A stretch of DNA of 64,000 nt from Paenibacillus sp. NFR01 (lineage in GTDB: Bacteria > Bacillota > Bacilli > Paenibacillales > Paenibacillaceae). This document shows, one piece after another, positions 1 to 7,756 of the stretch. A program made the translations under genes and the position numbers. Every line of letters starts with the position of its first letter. Position 1 is the stretch's first letter. Under the pieces are notes generated by a model. That model had not been told where the DNA came from. It did no database searches and saw only the letters and a list, made by a program, of their open reading frames with translations. The stretch spans positions 434,001 through 498,000 of the forward strand of contig NZ_FOIK01000003.1 in assembly GCF_900111565.1 (NCBI RefSeq), read 5' to 3'.

Positions 1-485
1 AGCCGCTGGAAGAAATCATGGAAGAAAGAATGGCCGGAAGAGTCGTTGCCGAGAATTGGTTGGAGCAGGCCAAGTTGTCGTACGATATTGCTGGTGTACA
101 GAAACAAGCTCGCACTATGAAACAAGCAAATCTTGATTTTCAATATACCATTGAGGCTATGGTCAAACTATTCAAGAAAATGGGCGAATCTATCGAAGTA
201 TCCGACGAGCGCCAACTGGAAAAAATATTCGCCAAGTTTGATAAAAAATTGCAACAGTTTACAGCTAATAAATTTTATGAAGTCTTCATTTTGCCGATGG
301 TTCGTGTACACCTGGAGATTCTGCAGAAGTCCACGAATGATATCCGGTCGATATCAAATTTGGTGGATCGCGGAAAGCAGGCATTGGATGCTTATGGACG
401 TTATATTTATGAATGCCGGCAATGCTGGTATCAGATTGAATCCCCTTATAACGAGCTTCAGCAGGAGTTATTAAAGGAAGACTAG
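1..485 (+). CDS. C-terminal part of a probable Maf (DUF115) motility accessory factor, 5' end outside window
   Basis: The reading frame is open from base 3 and runs through the in-frame ATG at 18, which has no ribosome site, so this is the end of a longer protein that starts before the window. The visible 160 or so residues are soluble, charged and probably helical, with no membrane segment and no motif I can name. The assignment rests on context: genes for nonulosonic acid synthesis follow at once and flagellar genes come after them, and in many Gram-positive and epsilonproteobacterial genomes the gene in this place encodes a DUF115 glycosyltransferase that puts pseudaminic or legionaminic acid on flagellin. 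The function is inferred. It could be another glycosyltransferase or an unrelated flagellar protein. Confidence 0.5.
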   Translation, partial: PLEEIMEERMAGRVVAENWLEQAKLSYDIAGVQKQARTMKQANLDFQYTIEAMVKLFKKMGESIEVSDERQLEKIFAKFDKKLQQFTANKFYEVFILPMVRVHLEILQKSTNDIRSISNLVDRGKQALDAYGRYIYECRQCWYQIESPYNELQQELLKED

Positions 486-518
486 TGCTGCTCATAAAGT
501 GGCAGGAAGGTGATGTCC

Positions 519-1502
519 ATGAAACAGACCGTTCTTGTAACAGGCGCCGATGGTTTTATCGGAAGCCATCTGACAGAAAGCTTACTTGAAGCCGGATATA
601 AAGTACGAGCCTTCGTATACTATAATTCGTTCAACAGTTGGGGATGGCTAGATACGTTACCGAAAGAGAAACTATCGCAGATCGAAATTTTCGCAGGAGA
701 TATCCGCGATCCCAATGGGGTCCGTGAGGCAATGAAGGGAATCGACGTGGTTTATCATCTTGCGGCGCTTATCGCCATTCCCTTCAGTTACCATTCACCG
801 GATTCCTACGTTGATACGAATATCAAAGGGACTTTAAATGTGCTGCAGGCTGCAAGGGATTTCAATACAAGCCGGGTATTGGTTACCTCAACCTCTGAAG
901 TATACGGGACAGCACGATATGTTCCCATTGATGAGGCTCATCCCTTCCAGGGACAATCTCCTTATTCGGCTACCAAAATTGGTGCGGACCGCATCGCGGA
1001 GAGCTTCTACCGTAGTTTCGGCTTACCTGTCAGCATTGTAAGACCTTTTAATACGTATGGCCCGCGCCAATCGGCCAGAGCCATCATTCCAACGATAATT
1101 ACGCAGCTGCTGAGCGGAAGCAACGAAATCAAGCTGGGCTCGTTATCCCCGACCCGGGATTTCAATTATGTTAAAGACACAGCAGCGGGATTTATTGCAA
1201 TCGCGCAAAGCGAAATGACCATTGGTGAAGAAATCAATATTGCCACGCAGCAAGAAATTTCAATTGGTGAACTGGCAAATGAGCTTATCGGACAGATCAA
1301 TCCGCAAGCCACCATCATCTGTGACGAGCAGCGGCTTCGGCCGGAGAAAAGCGAAGTGGAGCGCTTGCTGGGCAGCAATGAGAAAATTATGTCTTTGACA
1401 AATTGGCGGCCCAAGTATTCTTTTAAGGATGGAATTGCTGAAACGATTTCATTCCTGAGGGGAAATCTGGACAGATATAAAACGGATATCTACAACCTAT
1501 AA
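519..1502 (+). CDS. legB: LegB-type NAD-dependent 4,6-dehydratase
   Basis: Short-chain dehydrogenase/reductase of the extended NDP-sugar 4,6-dehydratase family, 327 residues. The Rossmann motif GADGFIG lies at residues 9-15, and the catalytic YSATK at 149-153 follows a TSTSEVYG stretch. In the legionaminic acid route this enzyme makes the 4-keto-6-deoxy sugar from GDP- or UDP-GlcNAc. I place the start at the ATG at 519, eight bases after an AGGAAGG ribosome site; the in-frame GTG at 510 and ATG at 513 overlap or nearly touch that site. It opens an operon whose next gene is the matching aminotransferase, separated by only a few bases. A generic dehydratase is the alternative, but the gene set argues for LegB. 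Confidence 0.85.
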   Translation: MKQTVLVTGADGFIGSHLTESLLEAGYKVRAFVYYNSFNSWGWLDTLPKEKLSQIEIFAGDIRDPNGVREAMKGIDVVYHLAALIAIPFSYHSPDSYVDTNIKGTLNVLQAARDFNTSRVLVTSTSEVYGTARYVPIDEAHPFQGQSPYSATKIGADRIAESFYRSFGLPVSIVRPFNTYGPRQSARAIIPTIITQLLSGSNEIKLGSLSPTRDFNYVKDTAAGFIAIAQSEMTIGEEINIATQQEISIGELANELIGQINPQATIICDEQRLRPEKSEVERLLGSNEKIMSLTNWRPKYSFKDGIAETISFLRGNLDRYKTDIYNL

Positions 1503-1514
1503 GAGGTGGTTTCT

Positions 1515-2681
1515 TTGGAGAAGTTTATTCCTTTGTCTGTTCCTAATCTGAAGGGAAATGAATTGAAATATGTCACGGAAGCTATCACAAGCGAGTGGGT
1601 ATCTACCGGTGGCAGTATGATAAACCGGTTTGAGGAAGATATGGCAACCTATTTAGGTGCCGATGCAGCTGTGGCCTGTCAGAGCGGCACTGCTGGTCTT
1701 CATCTATCGTTGTTGACTGCGGGTGTTGGGCCGGAAGATGAGGTTCTGGTGCCCACACTAACATTTATTGCCGCCGTAAATCCAGTAACTTATGTGGGAG
1801 CAAAGCCCGTTTTTCTGGATTGCGATGACTCATTGTGCCTGGATCCAGACAAGTTGGAAGCCTTTTGCAGAAATGAATGTATGTTGGAGCATGGGGTATT
1901 AATTAATAAACAGACGCACAGGCCTATTAAAGCTTTAGTTGTTGTACATGTCTTCGGCAATATGGCAGATATGGAGAGAATCATGCTTGTTGCTGAGACA
2001 TATGGACTAATAGTAATTGAAGACGCAACGGAGGCTTTAGGCACTTATTATACCGCAGGGAAATATAATGGAAAATTTGCAGGTACAATTGGCCATTTCG
2101 GAGTGTACTCGTTCAACGGAAATAAAATTATTACAACGGGGGGCGGAGGAATGCTGGTCGCCCGAAACAAGCAGCAGCTGCAATACGCGAAATATTTATC
2201 TACTCAGGCTAAAGACGATGAGATCCAATTCATTCACCATGAGATTGGCTATAACTATAGGATGACGAACTTACAGGCGGCTCTTGGCGTTGCGCAGCTG
2301 GAGCAACTTGAGGATTTTATTGCGGTCAAACACGAGAACTATGAGGTTTACAAACAGGAGATTTCAGATGTGAACGGGGTGTCCCTTCTTCCGTTTAGGT
2401 CCGGTATCCGGCCCAACTATTGGTTCTACTCATTGTTTATTGAGAATACGCAACATTCTAAACTGACGAGGACTGAGCTATTGGAACGCTTCTCCAAAAA
2501 TAATATTCAGACTCGTCCCATCTGGGGATTGATTCATCAACAGCAGCCCTACAAATGTTTTCAGCAATATAATATTGAAGAAGCCGAATATTATTATGAG
2601 CGGATTTTAAATATTCCGTGCAGCTCTAATTTAAAGACTGAGGAAGTCCAGCGTGTAGTTGCTTGCTTAAAGAACGCATAA
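1515..2681 (+). CDS. legC: LegC-type PLP aminotransferase (DegT/DnrJ/EryC1 family)
   Basis: Fold-type I PLP sugar aminotransferase, 388 residues, expected to aminate C4 of the 4-keto sugar made by the preceding dehydratase. The family signature is complete: the substrate-binding EWVSTGG near the N terminus, ACQSGTAGLHL, the EDATEALG loop, and SFNGNK, whose lysine (about residue 204) should carry PLP, followed by a glycine-rich TTGGGGML. I prefer the TTG at 1515, six bases after an AGAGGTGG ribosome site that overlaps the stop of legB; the in-frame GTG at 1506 lies inside that site. The glutamate at the end of the protein's DVE/DAE-type loop and the overall length match LegC/PseC-like enzymes. 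Confidence 0.85.
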   Translation: MEKFIPLSVPNLKGNELKYVTEAITSEWVSTGGSMINRFEEDMATYLGADAAVACQSGTAGLHLSLLTAGVGPEDEVLVPTLTFIAAVNPVTYVGAKPVFLDCDDSLCLDPDKLEAFCRNECMLEHGVLINKQTHRPIKALVVVHVFGNMADMERIMLVAETYGLIVIEDATEALGTYYTAGKYNGKFAGTIGHFGVYSFNGNKIITTGGGGMLVARNKQQLQYAKYLSTQAKDDEIQFIHHEIGYNYRMTNLQAALGVAQLEQLEDFIAVKHENYEVYKQEISDVNGVSLLPFRSGIRPNYWFYSLFIENTQHSKLTRTELLERFSKNNIQTRPIWGLIHQQQPYKCFQQYNIEEAEYYYERILNIPCSSNLKTEEVQRVVACLKNA

Positions 2682-2693
2682 GGAGGAATTACG

Positions 2694-3734
2694 ATGGATT
2701 TTTCAAAACTGCTGGTTACAGAGTCTACGCCGATACTTAAGGTCATGCAGATCTTTAATGCTACCGGTAAGCAGCTTGCCCTTATCGCGCCTGAAGGTAA
2801 GCTTGAAGCAGTCGTGACTGACGGCGATATAAGAAGACATATCGTTAGCGGAGGGTCGCTAGAAACGGCTGTCGGGAATATTGCCAACTATAATCCTAAG
2901 TTTGTTTGGGAGCATGACAAAGAATCCGCTAAAAAGATTATGCAGCAATATTCCATAAATATTTTACCTGTACTTAACGATAAAGGGATCGTTACATCGC
3001 TAATTTTTTCTAATGACGTTGAAATTGATCTTCAGAAAAAAATTGAACTGCCGGTTGTAATAATGGCAGGCGGACTTGGAACCCGGCTTTATCCATATAC
3101 TAAAATCTTGCCTAAACCGTTAATCCCAATCGGCGATTACCCTATCATCGAACACATCATTAACCGTTTTACAAAGGTTGGCTGCGAGCATTTTCATCTA
3201 ATAGTCAATCACAAGAAAAACATGATAAAATCTTACTTCTCGGAATTGAATCATAACTATAATGTCCATTTTGTTGACGAGGACGAGCCTCTTGGTACTG
3301 GCGGGGGATTGTCGCTACTTAAAGGAAAAATGGATCAGGCTTTCTTCTTATCGAATTGTGATATTCTGGTGGACGCGGATTACGAGAGTATTTACCGCCA
3401 GCATAAAGAACAAAACAATGTCATTACAATGGTATGTGCGTTTAAGCATGTCACGATTCCGTATGGGGTCATCGATTTGGATGCAAGCGGCTCCATTAAA
3501 GCAATGGTTGAGAAACCGGAGTACTCGTTTCTGACGAATACCGGGATGTACTTAGTTGAACCCCGCGTTATTGAGGAGATGGAGAACGGAAAAGCTATGG
3601 GGTTCCCTGATATTATCGAGCACTACCGGAATGCAGGGGAGAACGTAGGTGTATACCCGGTCAACGAAAAATGCTGGCTGGATATGGGGCAGCTTGAGGA
3701 ATTGGAAGAAATGCGTAAGAGCCTGGGTGTTTAA
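2694..3734 (+). CDS. ptmE: PtmE-like sugar-1-phosphate nucleotidyltransferase with N-terminal CBS pair
   Basis: 346 residues in two parts. Residues about 1-115 form two CBS motifs (LEAVVTDGDIRRHIV is typical). From about residue 120 there is a nucleotidyltransferase with the signature MAGGLGTRLYPYTK followed by LPKPLIPIGDYP, and later EDEPLGTGG and SNCDILVDADY. This CBS-plus-transferase layout is that of Campylobacter PtmE, which makes GDP-glucosamine for legionaminic acid. Its presence suggests that the sugar is carried on GDP rather than UDP, though nucleotide choice cannot be read from the sequence. The ATG at 2694 has a strong AGGAGG ribosome site. A hexose-1-phosphate transferase for another sugar is the alternative. 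Confidence 0.8.
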   Translation: MDFSKLLVTESTPILKVMQIFNATGKQLALIAPEGKLEAVVTDGDIRRHIVSGGSLETAVGNIANYNPKFVWEHDKESAKKIMQQYSINILPVLNDKGIVTSLIFSNDVEIDLQKKIELPVVIMAGGLGTRLYPYTKILPKPLIPIGDYPIIEHIINRFTKVGCEHFHLIVNHKKNMIKSYFSELNHNYNVHFVDEDEPLGTGGGLSLLKGKMDQAFFLSNCDILVDADYESIYRQHKEQNNVITMVCAFKHVTIPYGVIDLDASGSIKAMVEKPEYSFLTNTGMYLVEPRVIEEMENGKAMGFPDIIEHYRNAGENVGVYPVNEKCWLDMGQLEELEEMRKSLGV

Positions 3735-3735
3735 G

Positions 3736-4377
3736 GTGAAGCGCATCGTTCTTATTGGCGGTGGAGGACATGCTCTTAGTGTTTTGGATTCCCTGCTTTG
3801 CCTGCAAGAGTATGAGGTTATTGGATATACGGATAATTCCGGAAATGCTGGCGATACATTAATGGGCGTCCCCTTTCTAGGACAAGACGAGGTGTTACCG
3901 CGCTTGTACGAAGAAGGCATAGAGCATGCTGCAATCGCGGTCGGCAGCGTCGGAAGCACGGTACTCCGCGAAAAGCTGTATTTAAAGGCAAAGTCTATCG
4001 GTTTTGCCCTTCCTGCAATCGTGGATCCAACTGCAATTATCGCCAGGGCTTGCAAAATAGCTGAAGGTGTATATATCGGGAAAGGTGCGGTTGTAAATTC
4101 AAGTTCGGTCATTGACAGGATGGCGATCATCAACACCAGGGCCATAGTAGAGCATCAAAGTCGGCTTGGAGTGTTCTGTCACATTGCTCCGGGAGCCATA
4201 TTGGGTGGTAACACGATAATCGGTGATCACACCCATGTTGGAATCGGCTCTGTCATCATTCAAGGAATTCATGTGGGTCATCACGTTCTGATCGGGGCTG
4301 GAAGTGTCGTGGTGCGAAATATATCGGATTTGAAAAAGGCATATGGAAATCCGTGTAGAGAGGCAGGATCGGTATGA
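3736..4377 (+). CDS. legH: NeuD/PglD-like sugar N-acetyltransferase (LegH candidate)
   Basis: 213 residues if it starts at the GTG at 3736, one base after the stop of the previous gene; another in-frame GTG lies at 3727. The ribosome site is weak, so translation is probably coupled. The N terminus has the Rossmann-like IVLIGGGGHALSVLD of the NeuD/PglD family. The C-terminal half is a left-handed beta-helix of hexapeptide repeats (IAEGVYIGKGAVVNSSSVI, GAILGGNTIIGDHTHVGIG), including the histidines typical of the acetyl-CoA site. In this operon it should acetylate the 4-amino group installed by LegC. An O-acetyltransferase role, as in sialic acid NeuD, is possible but fits the pathway less well. 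Confidence 0.75.
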   Translation: MKRIVLIGGGGHALSVLDSLLCLQEYEVIGYTDNSGNAGDTLMGVPFLGQDEVLPRLYEEGIEHAAIAVGSVGSTVLREKLYLKAKSIGFALPAIVDPTAIIARACKIAEGVYIGKGAVVNSSSVIDRMAIINTRAIVEHQSRLGVFCHIAPGAILGGNTIIGDHTHVGIGSVIIQGIHVGHHVLIGAGSVVVRNISDLKKAYGNPCREAGSV

Positions 4378-5369
4378 GTGTGCTTATTATTGCTGAAGCA
4401 GGAGTTAACCATAACGGTAGCATAGAGAGAGCCTATCAATTAGTAGATGCTGCGGTTGTAGCCGGAGTCGATGTTGTTAAATTTCAGACCTTCCGCGCAG
4501 AAAAACTGGTAAGCCGGTTTGCGGAAAAAGCTGAATATCAGAAAAGAGAAACTGCTGCAGAAGAGAGCCAGCTTGAAATGCTAAAGAAGCTGGAGTTCTC
4601 CGAAGAACAATTCCGACGCATTCAGGCCTACTGCAGAGAAAAAGGGATTTTGTTTATTTCCACGCCGTTTGATGAAGACAGTTTAGAACTTCTAGAGCAA
4701 CTGGAGATGCCATTTTACAAAATTCCTTCGGGTGAAATAACAAACCTCCCCTTTTTAATACAGATAGCGAAGCTGCGCAAACCGGTAATAATGTCGACTG
4801 GTATGAGTACAATGGAGGAAATTTCTCTAGCCGTGGATATTCTCGCTCGATATGGAGTCCCTGAAATCTCGATTCTTCATTGCAATACCGAATACCCGAC
4901 TCCTTATAAGGACGTTAACCTTCTGGCGATGCTTCAATTACGGGAAAAATTCGGCTTGAAAGTCGGATACTCTGATCATACGCTTGGTATCGAGGTGCCA
5001 GTTGCGGCGGTTGCGCTTGGAGCTGAGATCATTGAAAAACATTTTACACTAGATAAAACATTGCCTGGGCCTGATCATAAGGCAAGTTTATCTCCAGAAG
5101 AATTACGCGACATGGTAACAGCGATACGTCACATTGAGCAATCCTTGGGGAACGGGGTCAAAGAGCCAAGCACCTCAGAACGCAAAAATCTCTCTGTAGC
5201 ACGTAAAAGCATTGTAGCGAAAAAGTTTATTAAAAAGGGTGAAATATTCACTGAAGATAACCTTTCTGTAAAAAGGCCCGGAACGGGTATTTCACCTTTG
5301 CTATGGTTTGAAGTGCTGGGCCAGTCGGCAAAAAGAGATTTTGAAGAAGATGAGTTGATTGAACAATGA
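4374..5369 (+). CDS. legI: NeuB-family nonulosonic acid synthase (LegI)
   Basis: 331 residues. The N-terminal TIM barrel condenses phosphoenolpyruvate with a six-carbon sugar to give a nine-carbon sialic-type acid. Visible signatures are IAEAGVNHNGS, VVKFQTFRAEKLV, the barrel motif FYKIPSGEITNLP, STGMST, and the metal-binding GYSDHTLG followed by EKHFTLDKTLPGPDHKASL. The C-terminal 65 residues (SIVAKKFIKKGEIFTEDNL onward) are the antifreeze-like SAF domain. The ATG overlaps the previous stop by four bases (ATGA), a sign of translational coupling. Substrate choice between legionaminic, pseudaminic and neuraminic acid rests on neighbours; the hydrolysing epimerase next door excludes the pseudaminic route. 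Confidence 0.88.
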   Translation: MSVLIIAEAGVNHNGSIERAYQLVDAAVVAGVDVVKFQTFRAEKLVSRFAEKAEYQKRETAAEESQLEMLKKLEFSEEQFRRIQAYCREKGILFISTPFDEDSLELLEQLEMPFYKIPSGEITNLPFLIQIAKLRKPVIMSTGMSTMEEISLAVDILARYGVPEISILHCNTEYPTPYKDVNLLAMLQLREKFGLKVGYSDHTLGIEVPVAAVALGAEIIEKHFTLDKTLPGPDHKASLSPEELRDMVTAIRHIEQSLGNGVKEPSTSERKNLSVARKSIVAKKFIKKGEIFTEDNLSVKRPGTGISPLLWFEVLGQSAKRDFEEDELIEQ

Positions 5370-6547
5370 AAAAGGTGTGCGTTGTCACAGCTACCAGAGC
5401 TGAATACGGATTGCTTCGACCTTTGATGCTGAAATTGAAAGAGGCGGAGGAACTATCCTTTCAATTAATCGTAACAGGTACACATTTGGAAACGGGCTAC
5501 GGCCATACCGTTGACGAAATCATTGGCGATGGGTTCGAGCCCGATGCCTTGATTCCTATTCTTGAGGATGCTACGCCTAGCGGGATATTAACGACTATGG
5601 GGAATGCGATTACCAAAATTGGCGAGGCATTGAACCTTCTGCGGCCTGACCTTCTGATTTTACTGGGTGATCGTTACGAAACCCTTGCCGTTGCTTCGGC
5701 AGCTGCGGTACTATCAATCCCCGTGGCTCATTTATATGGAGGAGAAGTTACATACGGGGCTTATGATGAGATGTTCAGACATGCCATTTCAAAGTTAAGC
5801 CGATATCACTTTACCTCGACGGAGGCTTACCGCCATAGAATTATACAAATGGGAGAGAGTCCGGATAGAGTATTTAACGTCGGAGCACTCGGAGTAGAAA
5901 ATGTACTGGGTACGCCGCTTCTCTCCAAGGAAGAGTTGGAGAAACAATTGCAGTTCTCCATGGACCATACTTTGCTTGCTACCTTTCATCCTGTAACCAT
6001 GGAAACGATGTCCCAGTCGGAACAATTCGAGGCACTCCTTGAAGCGTTGGAAGAAAGTCCGAAATACTCTGTGTTATTTACAAGGCCTAACGCAGACACT
6101 TTTCGTGATGAATTAAATGATAGGCTTGAGCAATTTGCCGCTAATCAACCTGGAAGGGTTAAGGTTGTGGACTCTCTGGGCGTGTTGAAATATCTCAGCG
6201 CAATGAAATTTTCTGCCGGAGTCATCGGTAACTCTTCTAGCGGTATTATTGAGACCCCCAGCATGAGGGTGGGGACGATCAACATTGGAAATCGCCAAAG
6301 GGGAAGAATCAGCGCAGAATCTGTCATTCATGTTCAAGCGGATAAACAGGAGATAAAGGAAGCACTCCGGAAACTTGAATCAACCGAATTTATATCTACT
6401 CTTCAGCATGTTGTGAACCCTTATGAAGGGCAAAATACATCGTTGACTTTAGTCAGCCTAATCCATCAAGCGGTAAATAATGATCATAGCGTTGCCAAAG
6501 AGTTTTACGATCTTGTCCATGATTGTGAAGGAGGAGAGGGGCAATGA
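5366..6547 (+). CDS. legG: Hydrolysing NDP-sugar 2-epimerase (NeuC/LegG)
   Basis: 393 residues of the UDP-GlcNAc 2-epimerase family. Visible motifs are the N-terminal VVTATRAEYGLLRPLM, LLGDRYETLAVASAA, the HLYGGEVTYGAYDE loop, HPVTMET, and GNSSSGIIETPSM, the nucleotide-phosphate-binding region. The hydrolysing branch releases the sugar from its nucleotide while inverting C2, here expected to yield 2,4-diacetamido-2,4,6-trideoxymannose for LegI. The start overlaps the stop of legI by four bases (ATGA). Its presence marks the legionaminic/neuraminic type of pathway, because pseudaminic acid synthesis uses the unrelated PseG hydrolase. Confidence 0.87.
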   Translation: MKKVCVVTATRAEYGLLRPLMLKLKEAEELSFQLIVTGTHLETGYGHTVDEIIGDGFEPDALIPILEDATPSGILTTMGNAITKIGEALNLLRPDLLILLGDRYETLAVASAAAVLSIPVAHLYGGEVTYGAYDEMFRHAISKLSRYHFTSTEAYRHRIIQMGESPDRVFNVGALGVENVLGTPLLSKEELEKQLQFSMDHTLLATFHPVTMETMSQSEQFEALLEALEESPKYSVLFTRPNADTFRDELNDRLEQFAANQPGRVKVVDSLGVLKYLSAMKFSAGVIGNSSSGIIETPSMRVGTINIGNRQRGRISAESVIHVQADKQEIKEALRKLESTEFISTLQHVVNPYEGQNTSLTLVSLIHQAVNNDHSVAKEFYDLVHDCEGGEGQ

Positions 6548-7245
6548 GTAGGATTGCTATAATCCCTGCACGAAGCGGTTCCAAGGGATTGCCCGATAAA
6601 AATATTCTTCCCCTGCTGCACAAGCCTTTAATTGCCTATACAATTGAAGCCGCTATTGCCAGCCAATGCTTTGACACCGTCTTTGTATCGACCGATAGCC
6701 CGCATTATGCCCAAATCGCGGTTGGATATGGCGCGGAGGTTCCTTTTCTCCGATCCGTTGAAAATGCAGGGGATGCCTCATCTTCATGGGATGCCGTCAA
6801 AGAGGCACTTCAGCAATACCGTTCCCTGGGAAAAGAATATGAGGTAATTGCATTGCTCCAGCCCACTTCACCGCTTAGAACCAGCCTGGATATTCGTGCT
6901 GCAATGGAGCTTTTTGATCGAAACAAGGCGCATTTTGTTGAAAGCGTATGTGAGATGGAACATAACCCTTTATGGTCAAATACGCTGGATGAAACGCTGT
7001 CACTTAAAGATTTTATTAAAAAGGAATATAATGTAAGGCGCCAGGAACTACCAACCTTTTATCGGAAAAATGGAGCTTTATATATCGTCCAAGCTGAATT
7101 TCTTGAGCGGCTGGAGGACCTTTATACGGATGGAAGTTACGCGTATCTAATGCCTGTCGAGCGTTCAGTTGATATTGATGGATATGTTGATCTGAAGCTT
7201 GCCGAGCTGATGCTTCAAATCAGCAATCCTTCAAACCATACATGA
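6544..7245 (+). CDS. legF: CMP-nonulosonic acid synthetase (NeuA/LegF)
   Basis: 233 residues of the acylneuraminate cytidylyltransferase family, which activates the nine-carbon sugar with CTP for glycosyltransferases. The nucleotide-binding IIPARSGSKGLPDKNI is at the N terminus, followed by FVSTDSPHYA, LLQPTSPLRT and the late FYRKNGALYIV and VDIDGYVDLKLAE motifs typical of NeuA. The ATG overlaps the previous stop by four bases and follows a GGAGGAGAGG ribosome site. It is the last gene of the sugar operon, and no terminator hairpin with a T tract follows before the flagellar genes, so some read-through into flaG is possible. Confidence 0.88.
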   Translation: MSRIAIIPARSGSKGLPDKNILPLLHKPLIAYTIEAAIASQCFDTVFVSTDSPHYAQIAVGYGAEVPFLRSVENAGDASSSWDAVKEALQQYRSLGKEYEVIALLQPTSPLRTSLDIRAAMELFDRNKAHFVESVCEMEHNPLWSNTLDETLSLKDFIKKEYNVRRQELPTFYRKNGALYIVQAEFLERLEDLYTDGSYAYLMPVERSVDIDGYVDLKLAELMLQISNPSNHT

Positions 7246-7262
7246 TGGCGTCCGAGCAAGAT

Positions 7263-7305
7263 TTTATCGGAACGGCTAAAATAATTGGCAAAGATAACCG
7301 ATAAA
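7263..7305 (+). promoter_or_regulatory. Candidate sigma-D promoter for the flaG-fliD-fliS-fliT operon, overlapping an inverted repeat
   Basis: TAAA at 7277-7280 and ACCGATAA at 7297-7304, sixteen bases apart, match the motility sigma factor consensus (TAAA, about 15 bases, GCCGATAT or GCCGATAA) closely. The second element is also the right arm of a perfect 8-base inverted repeat, TTTATCGG at 7263-7270 and CCGATAAA at 7298-7305. The position about 40 bases before flaG is right for a late flagellar promoter. Its activity is an inference. Confidence 0.6.
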
Positions 7306-7341
7306 GAGTGTAAGAATGATCAAGGTAACGGGGGTTTGAGT

Positions 7342-7731
7342 ATGGATGTTCGTCTTTCATCCGCTTCTAACTATAGTAAACCGGTGGCAAGTTCAGATAA
7401 TCTTCCCGGTGCTAAAAAATCTGAAACGCAAAGCTCTGAACTGGGAAATGTCAACACCAGTACAGAACTGAAAACTTTGGAACGTCAAGGAATGAGTGTT
7501 TCTACCGGAGAAGAGCAGGTTATCAAGGCGCTTGATCGGGCATTTAAAGCATTGGAAGGTCCAACTACAACGTTTGAAGTCAGCATACACAAAGAAACAA
7601 AAGCAATAATGGTAAAAGTATTAAACAAAGACACGGGTGAACTGATTCGTGAAGTACCTCCAGAGAAAACCCTGGACTTAGTTGCGAACTTAATGGAAGT
7701 AGCCGGAATTATCGTTGATGCAAAGGTATAA
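7342..7731 (+). CDS. flaG: FlaG family flagellar protein
   Basis: 129 residues from the ATG at 7342, eight bases after a GGGGG stretch; an upstream TTG at 7285 has no ribosome site. The first 60 residues are polar and probably disordered. The C-terminal part (LDRAFKALEGPTTTFEVSIHK, then IMVKVLNKDTGELIREVPPE) is the conserved FlaG domain. FlaG proteins affect filament length in several bacteria, but their mechanism is unclear. The gene heads the cluster in the usual order flaG-fliD-fliS-fliT, 25 bases before fliD. B. subtilis YvyC is the expected counterpart. Confidence 0.82.
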   Translation: MDVRLSSASNYSKPVASSDNLPGAKKSETQSSELGNVNTSTELKTLERQGMSVSTGEEQVIKALDRAFKALEGPTTTFEVSIHKETKAIMVKVLNKDTGELIREVPPEKTLDLVANLMEVAGIIVDAKV

Positions 7732-7756
7732 CGTAAACTGAGGAGGTGTTAATTCC

